Positions 8,716 to 18,300 of a DNA stretch of 64,000 nucleotides are shown in pieces (position 1 is the first letter of the stretch; each line of letters opens with the position of its first letter). The position numbers were made by a program, and so were the translations under genes. The stretch is from Rugamonas rivuli (GTDB taxonomy: Bacteria; Pseudomonadota; Gammaproteobacteria; Burkholderiales; Burkholderiaceae_D): NCBI RefSeq assembly GCF_009380165.1, contig NZ_WHUF01000004.1:1-64000 (forward strand). The letters are read 5' to 3'. The notes beneath the pieces were generated by a model. The model worked only from the letters and a program-made list of their open reading frames with translations. It did not search any database and was not told where the DNA came from.

Positions 8716-10410
8716 ATGCAAACCCAGAATCTTCAAATTCCTACCCTGACCGCCAACACCGTGGCGGCCCCCAAGGTCAACCTGAATCTGAACGCCGGCG
8801 GCGACAACAACGCCTTCCAGCGCGCCCTGTCACGCGAGATGGACCAGCGCCAGGCCGGCCCGGCCGCCGGCAATGCCGGCAGCAATATCGGCGCCAAGGC
8901 CCCGGAGCGCCCGGCCGCGTCGCGCCCATCCGCGCCCAAGCAAACGGAACAAGCCAAGCCGGCCCAGGCGAAAAACCAGCAAGCCGACGCGGCTGACAAC
9001 AACCAGGCCGTCGCCAAAAACGACACCCAGGCCGCGCCAGCCGCCCCTGCCCCGGCCAAGAGCGCCGACCAGGACAGCAGCGCCAGCGCCGACCAGGCCG
9101 CCGATAGCGCCGCCAGCGACGCCCAGGCCGCAGCGCAAGCCGATCCGGTCGCCGACATGCTGGCCCTGGTGGCCGCCTTCAACCAGCCGGTGGCGCCAGC
9201 GAGCGCCCCAGTCGCCAGCCCGACCGATGCCTCGGCCGCCAGCGCAGCCGCCGGCGCGGTCAGTGCTGCCGCCCTGGCCGCCGATGCGGCAGCCGCCGAT
9301 GCGGCAGCCGCCGCAGCGGCCGCAGCTGCATCCGCCGCCGCCAGCGCCGCCGCCGCGACCGACGATGCCGCCACCGCCGTCGACGCCAAGGCCAGCGCCG
9401 CTCCGCAAGCCGCCGCCATGCTGGATGCCGACACCCTGAAAACAGCCCAGGCCGGCGACGACGCCAATGCCGCCGCCGACTTCAAGGCCGCCCTGAACCA
9501 GGCCGGCACGGCCGCACATACCGCCGCCGATGCGGCCGCAGCAGCCGCCAAGGCCGCCGCCTCGGCCAGCACCACGGCCAATTCCTCGGCCGCCACCATC
9601 ACTGCGGCGGGCGGCAAGCAAGCACCGATCGAAACCAAGCCGGTCAGCGCCGTGCCGGAAGGCCCGGTCATCGACACCCTATCCGACACCACCGACGCCG
9701 CCCCGGCCGCGCCGGCCGAACCAACCGCGCCGATCAAGGCCGGCCCCGGCGTGGAAAACCACGACCAGGTAGCCCGCGCCCCGCGCCAGTCCGATCCATT
9801 GCAAGCGGTGTTCACGCCGAAATCCACCCAGCCGACCGAAGCGGCGCCGGTGCTGAAGGAAGCCGCGCCGGCCATCACCATCGCGCCCGCCGCGCAATCG
9901 GCGCTGGAGGCGGCCAAGGCGGCCGTCACCGCCGTGCCGACGGACAAGCTCAGCAGCCGCGTCGGCACCCAGGCCTGGGACCAGCAACTGGGCCAGAAAA
10001 TCATCTTCATGGCCGCCGGCGGCGAGCAAAGCGCCACCATGGAATTGAATCCCCCCGACCTCGGCCCGCTGCAGGTCGTGCTGAGCGTGAACAAGGACCA
10101 GGCCACCGCCGCCTTCAGCTCGGCCACGCCGGAAGTACGCCAGGCGCTGGAAGCGGCCATGCCCAAGCTGCGCGAAATGATGAGCGAAGCCGGCATCCAG
10201 CTGGGCAACGCCACCGTCTCGGCCGGCATGTCGGACCAGAACAACGGCTTTAACCAGCAGGCCGCCGCCTCGGCGCAGAACGGCGGCGGCCAGCGCGGCG
10301 GCAGCCGTTCGGGCGACCGTTTCGGCAACGACAGCGGCAGCGCCGAGGTGGTGCGCAGCGCCCCGCCGGCGCGCCGCGCGCCGGCCGGCGCGGTCGACAC
10401 CTTCGCCTGA
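8716..10410 (+). CDS. fliK: Flagellar hook-length control protein FliK
   Basis: A 564-residue molecular ruler and export-switch protein. Residues ~50-400 are dominated by Ala with Asp, Pro and Thr (long poly-Ala runs near 9280-9360), the flexible ruler part. The C-terminal ~130 residues form the FlhB-interacting domain: QKIIFMAAGGEQSATMELNP, PDLGPLQVVLSVNKDQATAAF, VRQALEAAMPKLREMMSEAGI. It is the last gene before a strong terminator, so fliK ends the fliFGHIJK unit. Confidence 0.95.
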   Translation: MQTQNLQIPTLTANTVAAPKVNLNLNAGGDNNAFQRALSREMDQRQAGPAAGNAGSNIGAKAPERPAASRPSAPKQTEQAKPAQAKNQQADAADNNQAVAKNDTQAAPAAPAPAKSADQDSSASADQAADSAASDAQAAAQADPVADMLALVAAFNQPVAPASAPVASPTDASAASAAAGAVSAAALAADAAAADAAAAAAAAAASAAASAAAATDDAATAVDAKASAAPQAAAMLDADTLKTAQAGDDANAAADFKAALNQAGTAAHTAADAAAAAAKAAASASTTANSSAATITAAGGKQAPIETKPVSAVPEGPVIDTLSDTTDAAPAAPAEPTAPIKAGPGVENHDQVARAPRQSDPLQAVFTPKSTQPTEAAPVLKEAAPAITIAPAAQSALEAAKAAVTAVPTDKLSSRVGTQAWDQQLGQKIIFMAAGGEQSATMELNPPDLGPLQVVLSVNKDQATAAFSSATPEVRQALEAAMPKLREMMSEAGIQLGNATVSAGMSDQNNGFNQQAAASAQNGGGQRGGSRSGDRFGNDSGSAEVVRSAPPARRAPAGAVDTFA

Positions 10411-10429
10411 TCCCGGCCTTGAAGCGGCC

Positions 10430-10470
10430 AAAACCGGGAGCGGCGACACTGCCTTCCCGGTTTTGTTGTT
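10430..10470 (+). terminator. Intrinsic terminator after fliK
   Basis: AAAACCGGGA (10430-10439) pairs with TCCCGGTTTT (10455-10464), followed by GTTGTTTGTTT. A 10-bp stem plus T-rich tail, 20 bp after the fliK stop, is a good intrinsic terminator and separates fliF-K from fliL-R. Confidence 0.8.
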
Positions 10471-10542
10471 TGTTTCACCATGGAAACGTCGAGCAGCCAC
10501 AGGATCGCCCTTCTTTTCGGCGTATGCTATGTCGCAGTCGCA

Positions 10543-10554
10543 ACCGATAATGAC
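10543..10554 (+). promoter_or_regulatory. Candidate promoter motif upstream of fliL
   Basis: ACCGATAATGAC, about 45 bp before the fliL start and just after the fliK terminator, matches the motif before fliF, flhB and flhF. A second -10-like CATAAT follows at 10554-10559. Function is inferred. Confidence 0.4.
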
Positions 10555-10597
10555 ATAATGGCGTCATGATCCACTTCCGCACCACGCAAGGGCTATT

Positions 10598-11140
10598 TTG
10601 AAAGCGAATCCAAAAATGAAAGCCGATCAGAAAGTTGAAGCAGCGCCCGGCGGTGGCGGCAGCAAAAAACTGATCATCATCATCCTCGCGGTGGTCCTGC
10701 TTCTGGGCGGGATCGGTGGCGGCGCGGCCTGGTTCTTCCTGCACGGCAAAGGCGACGCCGCCGAGGAAGAGGCGCCGGCCAAGAACAAGCACAAGAACGC
10801 CAAGAAGGCCAAGGCCGGTCCGCCGGAATACGTGCCGGTCGAACCGTTCACGGTCAACCTGCAACCGGGCGACAGCGGCGCCGACCAGTACCTGCAACTG
10901 GCGTTCACGCTGGAAGTGGGCGGCCTGGAAGAAAAGGAAAACGTCAAAAACAATATGGCCAAGGTGCGCAGCCGCATGCTGCTGCTGCTGTCGAGCAAGC
11001 GCGCGACGGACATCAATACGCCGGACGGCAAGATCCAGCTGGCCAAGGAAATCATCGCCCAGCTCAAAGAACCCTTCGAGGACCGCGGCTCGCCGCAGGA
11101 CATCGAAGATGTGCTGTTCACTTCGTTTATCATTCAGTAA
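10598..11140 (+). CDS. fliL: Flagellar basal body-associated protein FliL
   Basis: A 180-residue single-pass inner-membrane protein that supports stator function. A short basic cytoplasmic head is followed by a membrane helix (LIIIILAVVLLLGGIGGGAAWFF, ~28-50) and a periplasmic domain (YVPVEPFTVNLQPGDSGADQYLQLAF). The TTG at 10598 has AAGGG about seven bases upstream; an ATG at 10616 is an alternative that would remove six residues. It opens the fliLMNOPQR block. Confidence 0.93.
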   Translation: MKANPKMKADQKVEAAPGGGGSKKLIIIILAVVLLLGGIGGGAAWFFLHGKGDAAEEEAPAKNKHKNAKKAKAGPPEYVPVEPFTVNLQPGDSGADQYLQLAFTLEVGGLEEKENVKNNMAKVRSRMLLLLSSKRATDINTPDGKIQLAKEIIAQLKEPFEDRGSPQDIEDVLFTSFIIQ

Positions 11141-11150
11141 GTAGATCGTC

Positions 11151-12131
11151 ATGGCTGATAATTTTCTCTCCCAGGAAGAAGTCGATGCCCTTCTGAAGGG
11201 CGTCAACGGCGACCAGGACGACGTCCAGGCGCAGGAAGATGTCGCGGGAGTACGAACATATAACCTGGCCACCCAGGAACGTATCGTCCGTGGGCGTATG
11301 CCGACGCTGGAAATTATCAACGAGCGCTTCGCCCGCCTGTTGCGCGTCGGCCTGTTTAACTTCCTGCGCCGCAGCGCCGAGGTGTCGGTCGGGTCGGTGC
11401 GGGTCTCCAAGTATTCCGAGTTCATCCGCAACCTGGTGGTGCCGACCAACCTCAACCTGGTGCACATGAAGCCGCTGCGCGGCACCGCGCTGATGGTGTT
11501 CGATCCGGGCCTGGTGTTCCTGCTGGTGGACAATCTGTTCGGCGGCGACGGCCGCTTCCACACCCGCGTCGAGGGCCGCGACTTTACCCAGACCGAGCAG
11601 CGCATCATCCTGCGCATCCTGGACATCGTGTTCGAGGCCTACACCAAGTCGTGGGAACCGGTGTATCCGGTCGAGTTCGAATACATCCGCTCGGAAATGA
11701 ATACGCAGTTCGCCAACATCGCCACCCCGAACGAGGTGGTGGTGGCGTCGACCTTCACGGTGGAGCTGGGCTCGGTATCCGGCCAGATCCACTTCTGCAT
11801 GCCGTACTCGATGATCGAGCCGATCCGCGATTCGTTGACCTCCAGCCTGCAGGGCGAGGCGCTGGAAGTGGACAAGCGCTGGATCCGCCTGATGACGCAG
11901 CAGATCCAGATCGCCGAGGTGGAAATCGTCGCCTCGCTGGGCACGGCCAAGGTCAATTTCGACGAGATCCTCAACATGCGCGTGGGCGACATCATCCCGC
12001 TGACCATCCCGGAACTGCTGTCGGCCACCGTCGACGGCGTGCCGGTCATGGATTGCAGCTACGGCGTGATGAACGGACAATACGCATTGAAGGTAGAGAA
12101 ACTGCTGGCCAATGCCGATAACATCAAATAA
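11151..12131 (+). CDS. fliM: Flagellar motor switch protein FliM
   Basis: A 326-residue C-ring component. The N-terminal CheY-P-binding peptide (LSQEEVDALLKGV) is intact. The CheC-like middle domain (GRFHTRVEGRDFTQTEQRII) and the C-terminal SpoA-type domain (VNFDEILNMRVGDIIPLTIP) are both present. It is 10 bp from fliL and 44 bp from fliN. Confidence 0.98.
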   Translation: MADNFLSQEEVDALLKGVNGDQDDVQAQEDVAGVRTYNLATQERIVRGRMPTLEIINERFARLLRVGLFNFLRRSAEVSVGSVRVSKYSEFIRNLVVPTNLNLVHMKPLRGTALMVFDPGLVFLLVDNLFGGDGRFHTRVEGRDFTQTEQRIILRILDIVFEAYTKSWEPVYPVEFEYIRSEMNTQFANIATPNEVVVASTFTVELGSVSGQIHFCMPYSMIEPIRDSLTSSLQGEALEVDKRWIRLMTQQIQIAEVEIVASLGTAKVNFDEILNMRVGDIIPLTIPELLSATVDGVPVMDCSYGVMNGQYALKVEKLLANADNIK

Positions 12132-12175
12132 CACCGGCGCAACCGCCGCCGGCGACCGCAATACAGGAGAGAAGC

Positions 12176-12601
12176 ATGTCGGATAATCAAGACGATACGA
12201 TGGACGACGACCCATGGGGCGCGGCGATCGCCGAGCAAGCCCAGGCCGAAGCGGCCGCGCTGGAAAAACAGCAGGCCCAGACGGCCAGCGCCGCCGTGTT
12301 CACGGATTTTTCCAGCACGCCGAGCAAGACCGAAACCCATAACGATATCGACTTCATCCTCGATATCCCGGTACAGCTGACGGTCGAACTGGGCCGCACC
12401 AAGATCGCCATCAAGAACCTGCTGCAATTGGCGCAGGGCTCGGTGGTGGAACTCGACGGCCTGGCCGGCGAACCGATGGACGTGCTGGTCAACGGCTGCC
12501 TGATCGCCCAGGGCGAGGTGGTGGTGGTGAACGACAAGTTCGGTATCCGCCTGACCGACATCATCACGCCTTCCGAACGTATCCGAAAATTGAATAAATG
12601 A
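12176..12601 (+). CDS. fliN: Flagellar motor switch protein FliN
   Basis: A 141-residue C-ring protein. A variable, Ala/Gln-rich N terminus precedes the conserved SpoA domain (DIPVQLTVELGRTKIAIKNL ... GSVVELDGLAGEPMDVLVNG). AGGAGAG lies just upstream of the ATG. The stop overlaps the fliO start as ATGA. Confidence 0.98.
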   Translation: MSDNQDDTMDDDPWGAAIAEQAQAEAAALEKQQAQTASAAVFTDFSSTPSKTETHNDIDFILDIPVQLTVELGRTKIAIKNLLQLAQGSVVELDGLAGEPMDVLVNGCLIAQGEVVVVNDKFGIRLTDIITPSERIRKLNK

Positions 12602-13245
12602 AGCACGGACTGAGCTCAACCCTGATCCTCGCGGCGGCCTTGGCCGCCGCGCCTGCAATGGCCCAACGCAGCGTGTCGGGCACCATCGGCGGCCAGCATG
12701 CGGCCAGCGCACCGGCCGCAGCCCCGGCAGCTACGCCCGCGATCACGCCCGCCACCGAACCCGCCGCAGCGGCTGCTACGACGGCTACCACCGCACCGGA
12801 GGCCAGCGCCCCGGCCGCTGTGGCCGCCAGCCCCGCAGCGGCAGCGGCGCCCGCCGGCCCGCTGGCGATGACCATCCCCACGCCGCAGCCATCGGCGGCC
12901 TCGGCCGGCGGCGGCCTGCTGCAAACCACCTTCGCGCTGATGTTCGTGCTGGCCCTGCTGGTCGGCCTGGCCTGGTTCCTGAAGCGCTACGGCCCGAAGG
13001 GCCTGTCCGGCGGCAACAGCAACGTCAAGCTGGTCGGCGCGCTGAACGTCGGCGCGCGCGAGCGCATCTTGGTGGTCGAAGTGGGCGAGCAATGGATCGT
13101 GGTCGGCGCCTCGCCGGGCCGCATGAACGCGCTGGCCACCATGCCGCGCCAGGAGAGCAGCGAACCTGCCGCCTCGGCCACGCTGCCGACGGCCAATTTC
13201 GCCGAATGGTTCAAACAAACGATCGACAAGCGCAATGGCAAATAA
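12598..13245 (+). CDS. fliO: Flagellar biosynthetic protein FliO
   Basis: A 215-residue membrane protein that assists assembly of the FliP ring. The N terminus looks like a signal sequence ([19 protein letters not shown]), followed by ~70 residues of Ala/Pro/Thr-rich low complexity, then a membrane helix ([25 protein letters not shown]) and the conserved cytoplasmic part ([20 protein letters not shown]). The low-complexity periplasmic stretch is longer than in E. coli FliO. It overlaps fliN by four and fliP by eleven bases. Confidence 0.9.
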   Translation: MKHGLSSTLILAAALAAAPAMAQRSVSGTIGGQHAASAPAAAPAATPAITPATEPAAAAATTATTAPEASAPAAVAASPAAAAAPAGPLAMTIPTPQPSAASAGGGLLQTTFALMFVLALLVGLAWFLKRYGPKGLSGGNSNVKLVGALNVGARERILVVEVGEQWIVVGASPGRMNALATMPRQESSEPAASATLPTANFAEWFKQTIDKRNGK

Positions 13246-14011
13246 GCAGGCCGGTATTTCCCCCTCCTCCGTCGTCAAATCCCTGTTGATGCTGGCCGCG
13301 CTGGCGCTGCCGCTCGCGGCCGGCGCCGACTCCAGCATCGGCATCCCGGCCTTCAACGCCGCGCCGGCGCCGGGCGGCGGCACCAGCTACACGCTGCCGA
13401 TCCAGACCATGCTGCTGATGACGGCGCTGACCTTCATCCCGGCCGCGCTGTTGCTGATGACCAGTTTTACCCGCATCATCATCGTGCTGTCGCTGCTGCG
13501 CCAGGCGCTGGGCACGCAGTCGGCCCCGCCCAACCAGGTGATGGTCGGGCTGGCGCTGTTCCTGACGCTGTTCGTCATGGGCCCGACTTTCGACAAGATC
13601 TACACCGAAGCCTATCTGCCGCTGCAGGAAAACAAGATCAACATGAGCGCGGCCATGGACAAGGGTGTCGCGCCATTAAAAACTTTCATGATGAAGCAAA
13701 CCCGGCAGGCCGACCTGGCCTTGTTCGTCAAATTGTCGCGCAGCCCCGCGCTGCAAGGGCCGGAAGACGTGCCGCTGCGCATCCTGGTGCCGGCCTTCGT
13801 CACCAGCGAGCTGAAAACCGCGTTCCAGATCGGCTTCGCCATCTTCATTCCATTTCTGATTATCGACATGGTGGTCGCCTCTGTACTGATGTCGATGGGG
13901 ATGATGATGATGTCGCCGGCCGTGATCTCGCTGCCGTTCAAGCTGATGCTGTTCGTGCTGGTGGATGGCTGGCAACTGCTGCTCGGTTCGCTGGCCCAGA
14001 GTTTTTACTAG
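13235..14011 (+). CDS. fliP: Flagellar export gate protein FliP
   Basis: A 258-residue core protein of the type III export gate. It has an N-terminal signal peptide ([19 protein letters not shown]) and the strongly conserved membrane segments ([60 protein letters not shown]). Length and order are standard. Confidence 0.98.
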   Translation: MANKQAGISPSSVVKSLLMLAALALPLAAGADSSIGIPAFNAAPAPGGGTSYTLPIQTMLLMTALTFIPAALLLMTSFTRIIIVLSLLRQALGTQSAPPNQVMVGLALFLTLFVMGPTFDKIYTEAYLPLQENKINMSAAMDKGVAPLKTFMMKQTRQADLALFVKLSRSPALQGPEDVPLRILVPAFVTSELKTAFQIGFAIFIPFLIIDMVVASVLMSMGMMMMSPAVISLPFKLMLFVLVDGWQLLLGSLAQSFY

Positions 14012-14020
14012 GAGACGGCC

Positions 14021-14290
14021 ATGACACCCGAAAGCGTGATGACCATGGGCCGCCATGCCATGGAAGTGACCCTGATGATCGCCGCGCCGATGCTGCTGGT
14101 GGCGCTGATCATCGGCCTGGTGGTCAGCATCTTCCAGGCCGCCACCCAGATCAATGAAGCGACGCTGTCCTTCATCCCCAAGCTGGTCGGCATCTTCGTG
14201 GCGCTGGTGGTGGCCGGCCCGTGGATGCTGTCGGTCATGCTCGACTACATGCGCGAAGTATTCGGCGGCATTCCCGGCCTGGTCGGGTAG
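14021..14290 (+). CDS. fliQ: Flagellar export gate protein FliQ
   Basis: An 89-residue protein with two membrane helices (TLMIAAPMLLVALIIGLVVS and LVGIFVALVVAGPWMLSVML) separated by the conserved FQAATQINEATLSFIPK loop. It has the size of all FliQ proteins and lies between fliP and fliR. Confidence 0.97.
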   Translation: MTPESVMTMGRHAMEVTLMIAAPMLLVALIIGLVVSIFQAATQINEATLSFIPKLVGIFVALVVAGPWMLSVMLDYMREVFGGIPGLVG

Positions 14291-14388
14291 ATACTTTGTC
14301 AATATGTAACATTTTCCGATTAAACAAGAAGTTGACTTAAAATGGGTACGCTGATGCCCGGTGGAAAGAAATAGGTTAAAAACGCCTC

Positions 14389-15231
14389 ATGATTTCGTTC
14401 TCCACTGCCGATATCAATCTATGGATCGCCGGTTTGCTGTGGCCGTTGACGCGCATCCTGGGTTTGCTGGCGGCGTCTCCGCTGTTCGGCAATTCCAGCG
14501 TGCCCGCCAGCGTCAAGATCAGCCTGGGCGTGCTGCTGGCGATGATCGTGGCGCCGGCCGTGCCGGTGCTGCCGGGCAGCGACCCGATGTCGCTGGCCGG
14601 TTTGCTGATCCTGGTGCAGGAAATGCTGATCGGCCTGGCCATGGGTTTCAGCATCCGCATCGTGTTCGCGGCGGTGGAGATGGCGGGAGAAATCTCCAGT
14701 TTGACCATGGGCCTGGGGTTCGCCACGTTTTTCGACCCCAACACCCAGGGCCGCTCGTCGGCGATCAGCCAGTTCCTGGCGCTGGTGGCGACCATGGCCT
14801 TCCTGGCCGTGAACGCCCACCTGGTGCTGCTGTCGGCGCTGGTGGAAAGTTTTTACACGCTGCCGGTGTCGGCCTCGCCGGTCTACGGCGGCGGCTTCAA
14901 GCAGCTGGCCGACTGGGGCGGCAGGATATTCAGCACCGGTGTGCAGCTGTCGCTGCCCATCGTGGCAGCTTTACTGATTACCAACGTCGCGCTGGGCATC
15001 CTGACGCGCGCGGCGCCGCAGCTGAATTTGTTTGGGATCGGGTTTCCGATCACCTTAGGTGTAGGTTTGCTGGTCATCGCCATGACACTCCCGTACTTGG
15101 CGACGCCCGTGCAAAACCTGTTTTTGGATGGCTTGGAGCGCGCGCGGCTGATGCCGCGCACGTGGTCGCAGCGTCCCGAAGCGGTCAAACCGGCAAACTT
15201 GCCGCTTAGACCTCCGGGGCCGCGACCATAG
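14389..15231 (+). CDS. fliR: Flagellar export gate protein FliR
   Basis: A 280-residue polytopic gate protein with the typical FliR helices (VKISLGVLLAMIVAPAVPVL; EMLIGLAMGFSIRIVFAAVE; GLGFATFFDPNTQGRSSAIS). It is separated from fliQ by a 98-bp relatively AT-rich gap, wider than other gaps in the operon. The giant repeat gene begins 85 bp downstream on the same strand with no terminator visible between, so read-through from the fli operon is possible. Confidence 0.97.
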   Translation: MISFSTADINLWIAGLLWPLTRILGLLAASPLFGNSSVPASVKISLGVLLAMIVAPAVPVLPGSDPMSLAGLLILVQEMLIGLAMGFSIRIVFAAVEMAGEISSLTMGLGFATFFDPNTQGRSSAISQFLALVATMAFLAVNAHLVLLSALVESFYTLPVSASPVYGGGFKQLADWGGRIFSTGVQLSLPIVAALLITNVALGILTRAAPQLNLFGIGFPITLGVGLLVIAMTLPYLATPVQNLFLDGLERARLMPRTWSQRPEAVKPANLPLRPPGPRP

Positions 15232-15263
15232 CGAAATTCAATAGCCAAGCCGTGTTTTTTGGT

Positions 15264-15295
15264 TTCCATGAGGCAATTATGCGCGTATCATGGAA
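15264..15295. promoter_or_regulatory. 8-bp inverted repeat upstream of the giant repeat gene
   Basis: TTCCATGA (15264-15271) and TCATGGAA (15288-15295) form a perfect inverted repeat with a 16-bp spacer, centre-to-centre 24 bp, ending 21 bp before the preferred start codon. It could be an operator or an mRNA hairpin near the ribosome site. Function is inferred. Confidence 0.35.
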
Positions 15296-15316
15296 GCTCG
15301 CCGGGAGAACAATGCA

Positions 15317-18300
15317 ATGACTTCGATCGTTATCAATTTCACAACCGACCAGATCGTCAGTCTCACGACTGCGCAGATCGGCCTGTTCACGACCGAGGAC
15401 ATGCAGGCACTCAGCTCCGACCAGCTCGGCGTGATGAGTTCCTCCCAGGTGCGCGCCATCAGCACGCTGCAACTGAACTACCTGACCCCTGCCGCCCTGG
15501 CCGGCCTGACCACGGCCAACGTCCCCGCCCTGACCCAGCTGCAGGTCGGCGCCCTGAATACCGACCTGATGGCCGCCCTCAGCACCGACCAGCTGGTCGC
15601 CCTCAGCACACGCGAAATGCTGGCCCTGACCAGCCGCCAGCTCAACGTGCTGAACTCGGACCAGATCGGCGCGCTCGAGACGGCCGACCTGCGCGCCCTG
15701 AGCACCGCCCAGCTGAACATGCTGGGCTCCGACCAGGTCGCCAGCCTGGTCACCGGCCAGCTCGGCTCGCTGGCCACGCAGCAGCTGCGCGCCATCAACA
15801 CCGGCGCCGTGCAAGCCCTCACCACCGACCAGATCGTCTCGCTGGCGACCGCCATGCTGGGCGTGCTGACCACCAGCCAGCTCAACGCGCTGACCGCCGG
15901 CCAGCTGGCCGCCGTCACCACCGACCAGATCGCCGGCCTGAGCTCGCTGCAAGTGAGCGCCCTGGCCACCGCCACCGTGGCCAACCTCGGCAGCGACCAG
16001 ATCGCCGCGCTGGAAACCCGCGACCTGATCGGCATGAACAGCGCCCAGATCGCCGTGCTCAGCGCCGTGCAACTGGGCGGCCTGAGCACCGACCAGATGC
16101 ACGCGCTGCGCAGCCATGAAATCGCCGCCCTGACCACCGACCAGCTGCCGGTGCTGAGCACCGACCAGTTCAACGCGCTGAGCTCGCTGGCGGCCCTGAA
16201 TTCGGCCCAGATCGGCGTGCTGAGCACCGACCAGCTGACCTCGCTGACCACGCGCACCATCACCCTGCTCGGCAGCGCCCAGCTGGCGGCGCTGACCGCC
16301 GGCCAGGTGCAGGCGCTGAACACCGACCAGATCGTCGCGCTGTCGACCGGCCAGGTCGCCGCGCTGACCAGCGCCACCGTCGGCGCCCTGACGTCCGACC
16401 AGGTGCAAGCCATCGAAACGCGCGACCTGGCCGTCTTCACCACCGGCCAGATCCGCGCGCTCAGCAGCGACCAGCTGGTGGCGCTGACCAGCGTGCAGAT
16501 CGCCGCGCTGAGCACCGCCGCCGAAGCATCGCTGCGGCCCGACCAGCTGGCCGCGCTGACCACCGACCAGATCGCCGCGCTGAAATCCATCGTGCCGCTG
16601 ACCACGCTGCAAATCCAGGCGCTGACCACCGACCAGGTGGTGGCGCTGAGCAGCAAGTCCATCACCAACCTCAGCAGCGTGCAACTGGCGGCGCTGACCT
16701 ACGACCAGGTGCAGGCGCTCAGCAGCGACCAGATCATCGAGATGACGGCGACCCAGTACAGCAACCTGAGCAGCGCCATGCTCAACTCGCTGACCAGCAC
16801 CCAGATCGGCCTGATCGAGACGCGCGACATCGCCGCGCTGCGCGCCGCGCAGATCGCCCGCCTGTCGACCGACCAGCTGGTGGTGCTGCTGTCCGACCAG
16901 TTCACCGCGCTGACCAGCAGCGCCATCGGCGCCCTCAGCACCGACCAGATCAGCGTGCTGACCACCGACCAGCTGAATGCGCTGTCGACGCTGGCGGGCC
17001 TGTCGAGCCGCCAGATCAGCTCCTTCACCACGGCGCAGATGAGTTCGCTGTCCACGCACAACCTGGCGACCCTGGCCACCAGCCAGCTGCGGGCGCTGAG
17101 CTCGGACCAGATCCAGGCGCTGACCACCGACCAGATCGTCGCATTGAGCGCCGGCCAGTTCCGCGGCTTGAACTCGGCCGCCATCGCCGCCCTGACCACG
17201 CTGCAAGTGTCGGTGATCGAAACCCGCGACATCGCCGGCCTCGCCACGCAGCAAATCAACAAGCTGGGCACCGACCAGATCATGGTGCTGAGCACCGACC
17301 AGATCATGGCGCTGAACTCGGGCGAAATCGCCGCCCTGAGCACCGACCAGATCCAGGTCCTGAGCACCGACCAGATCGACGCGCTGCGCTTCCTGACCGC
17401 GCTGACCACGCGCCAGGTGCGCTCGCTGACCACCGTCCAGATCGGCAACCTGACGACCGCCGACCTGACCAGCCTGACCACCCGCCAGTTCACCGCCTTC
17501 ACCAGCGACCAGCTGCAGGCGCTGACCACCGACCAGATCATCGGCCTGAACACCGCGCAACTGGTGGCGCTCAGCGCCAGCGCCATGGCTTCGCTGTCGA
17601 CCGACGCCATCGCCGCCATCGAAACGCGCGACATCCGCGCGCTGCGCACCGCCCAGATCGCCCAGCTGAGCACGCTGCAAGTGACGGCCCTGACCCTCGG
17701 CCAGCTGGCCGCCTTCACCACCGCCGAAATCCGCGCGCTGACCTCGGACCAGATCGCCGTGCTGACCAGCGACCAGATCGTCGCGCTGTCGACGCTGGGC
17801 CCGCTCGTGACCAAGCAGATCGCCGGCCTGACCACCGACCAGATCGCGCAGATGACGACCAACGACTTCGCGTCGTTGCAGACCAACCAGCTGGCCGCCT
17901 TCAACACCGACCAGGCCGCCGCGATCAGCAGCGACCAGATCCTCGCCATGTCGACCGCGCAGGTGCGCGCGCTCAGCACCGACGCCATCGCCGCGCTCGG
18001 CCTGGACCGCATCGCCGCGCTGCGCAACGTCGACCTGATCTCGCTGAGCACGCGCCAGGTCGCGGCGCTGACCACCGCCCAGCTGGCCGCGCTGAGCACC
18101 CAGCAGCTGCGGGTGTTGACCACCGGCGAAATCGCCGCGCTGACGCTGACCCAGATCGCCGGCCTGAGCAGCGACCAGATCGACGCCCTCGCCACGCTGA
18201 GCGCGCTGACCACCAAACAATTGTCCGGCTTCAGCACCGACCAGCTGGCCACGCTGAACCTGCCCGACCTGCGCGCGCTCAGCTCGCGCCAGATCGGCGC

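Noticed and set aside
9240..9360. Ala-codon tandem repeats in fliK considered as a separate repeat element
   Set aside because: Ordinary low-complexity linker of FliK; no regular period beyond codon-level bias.
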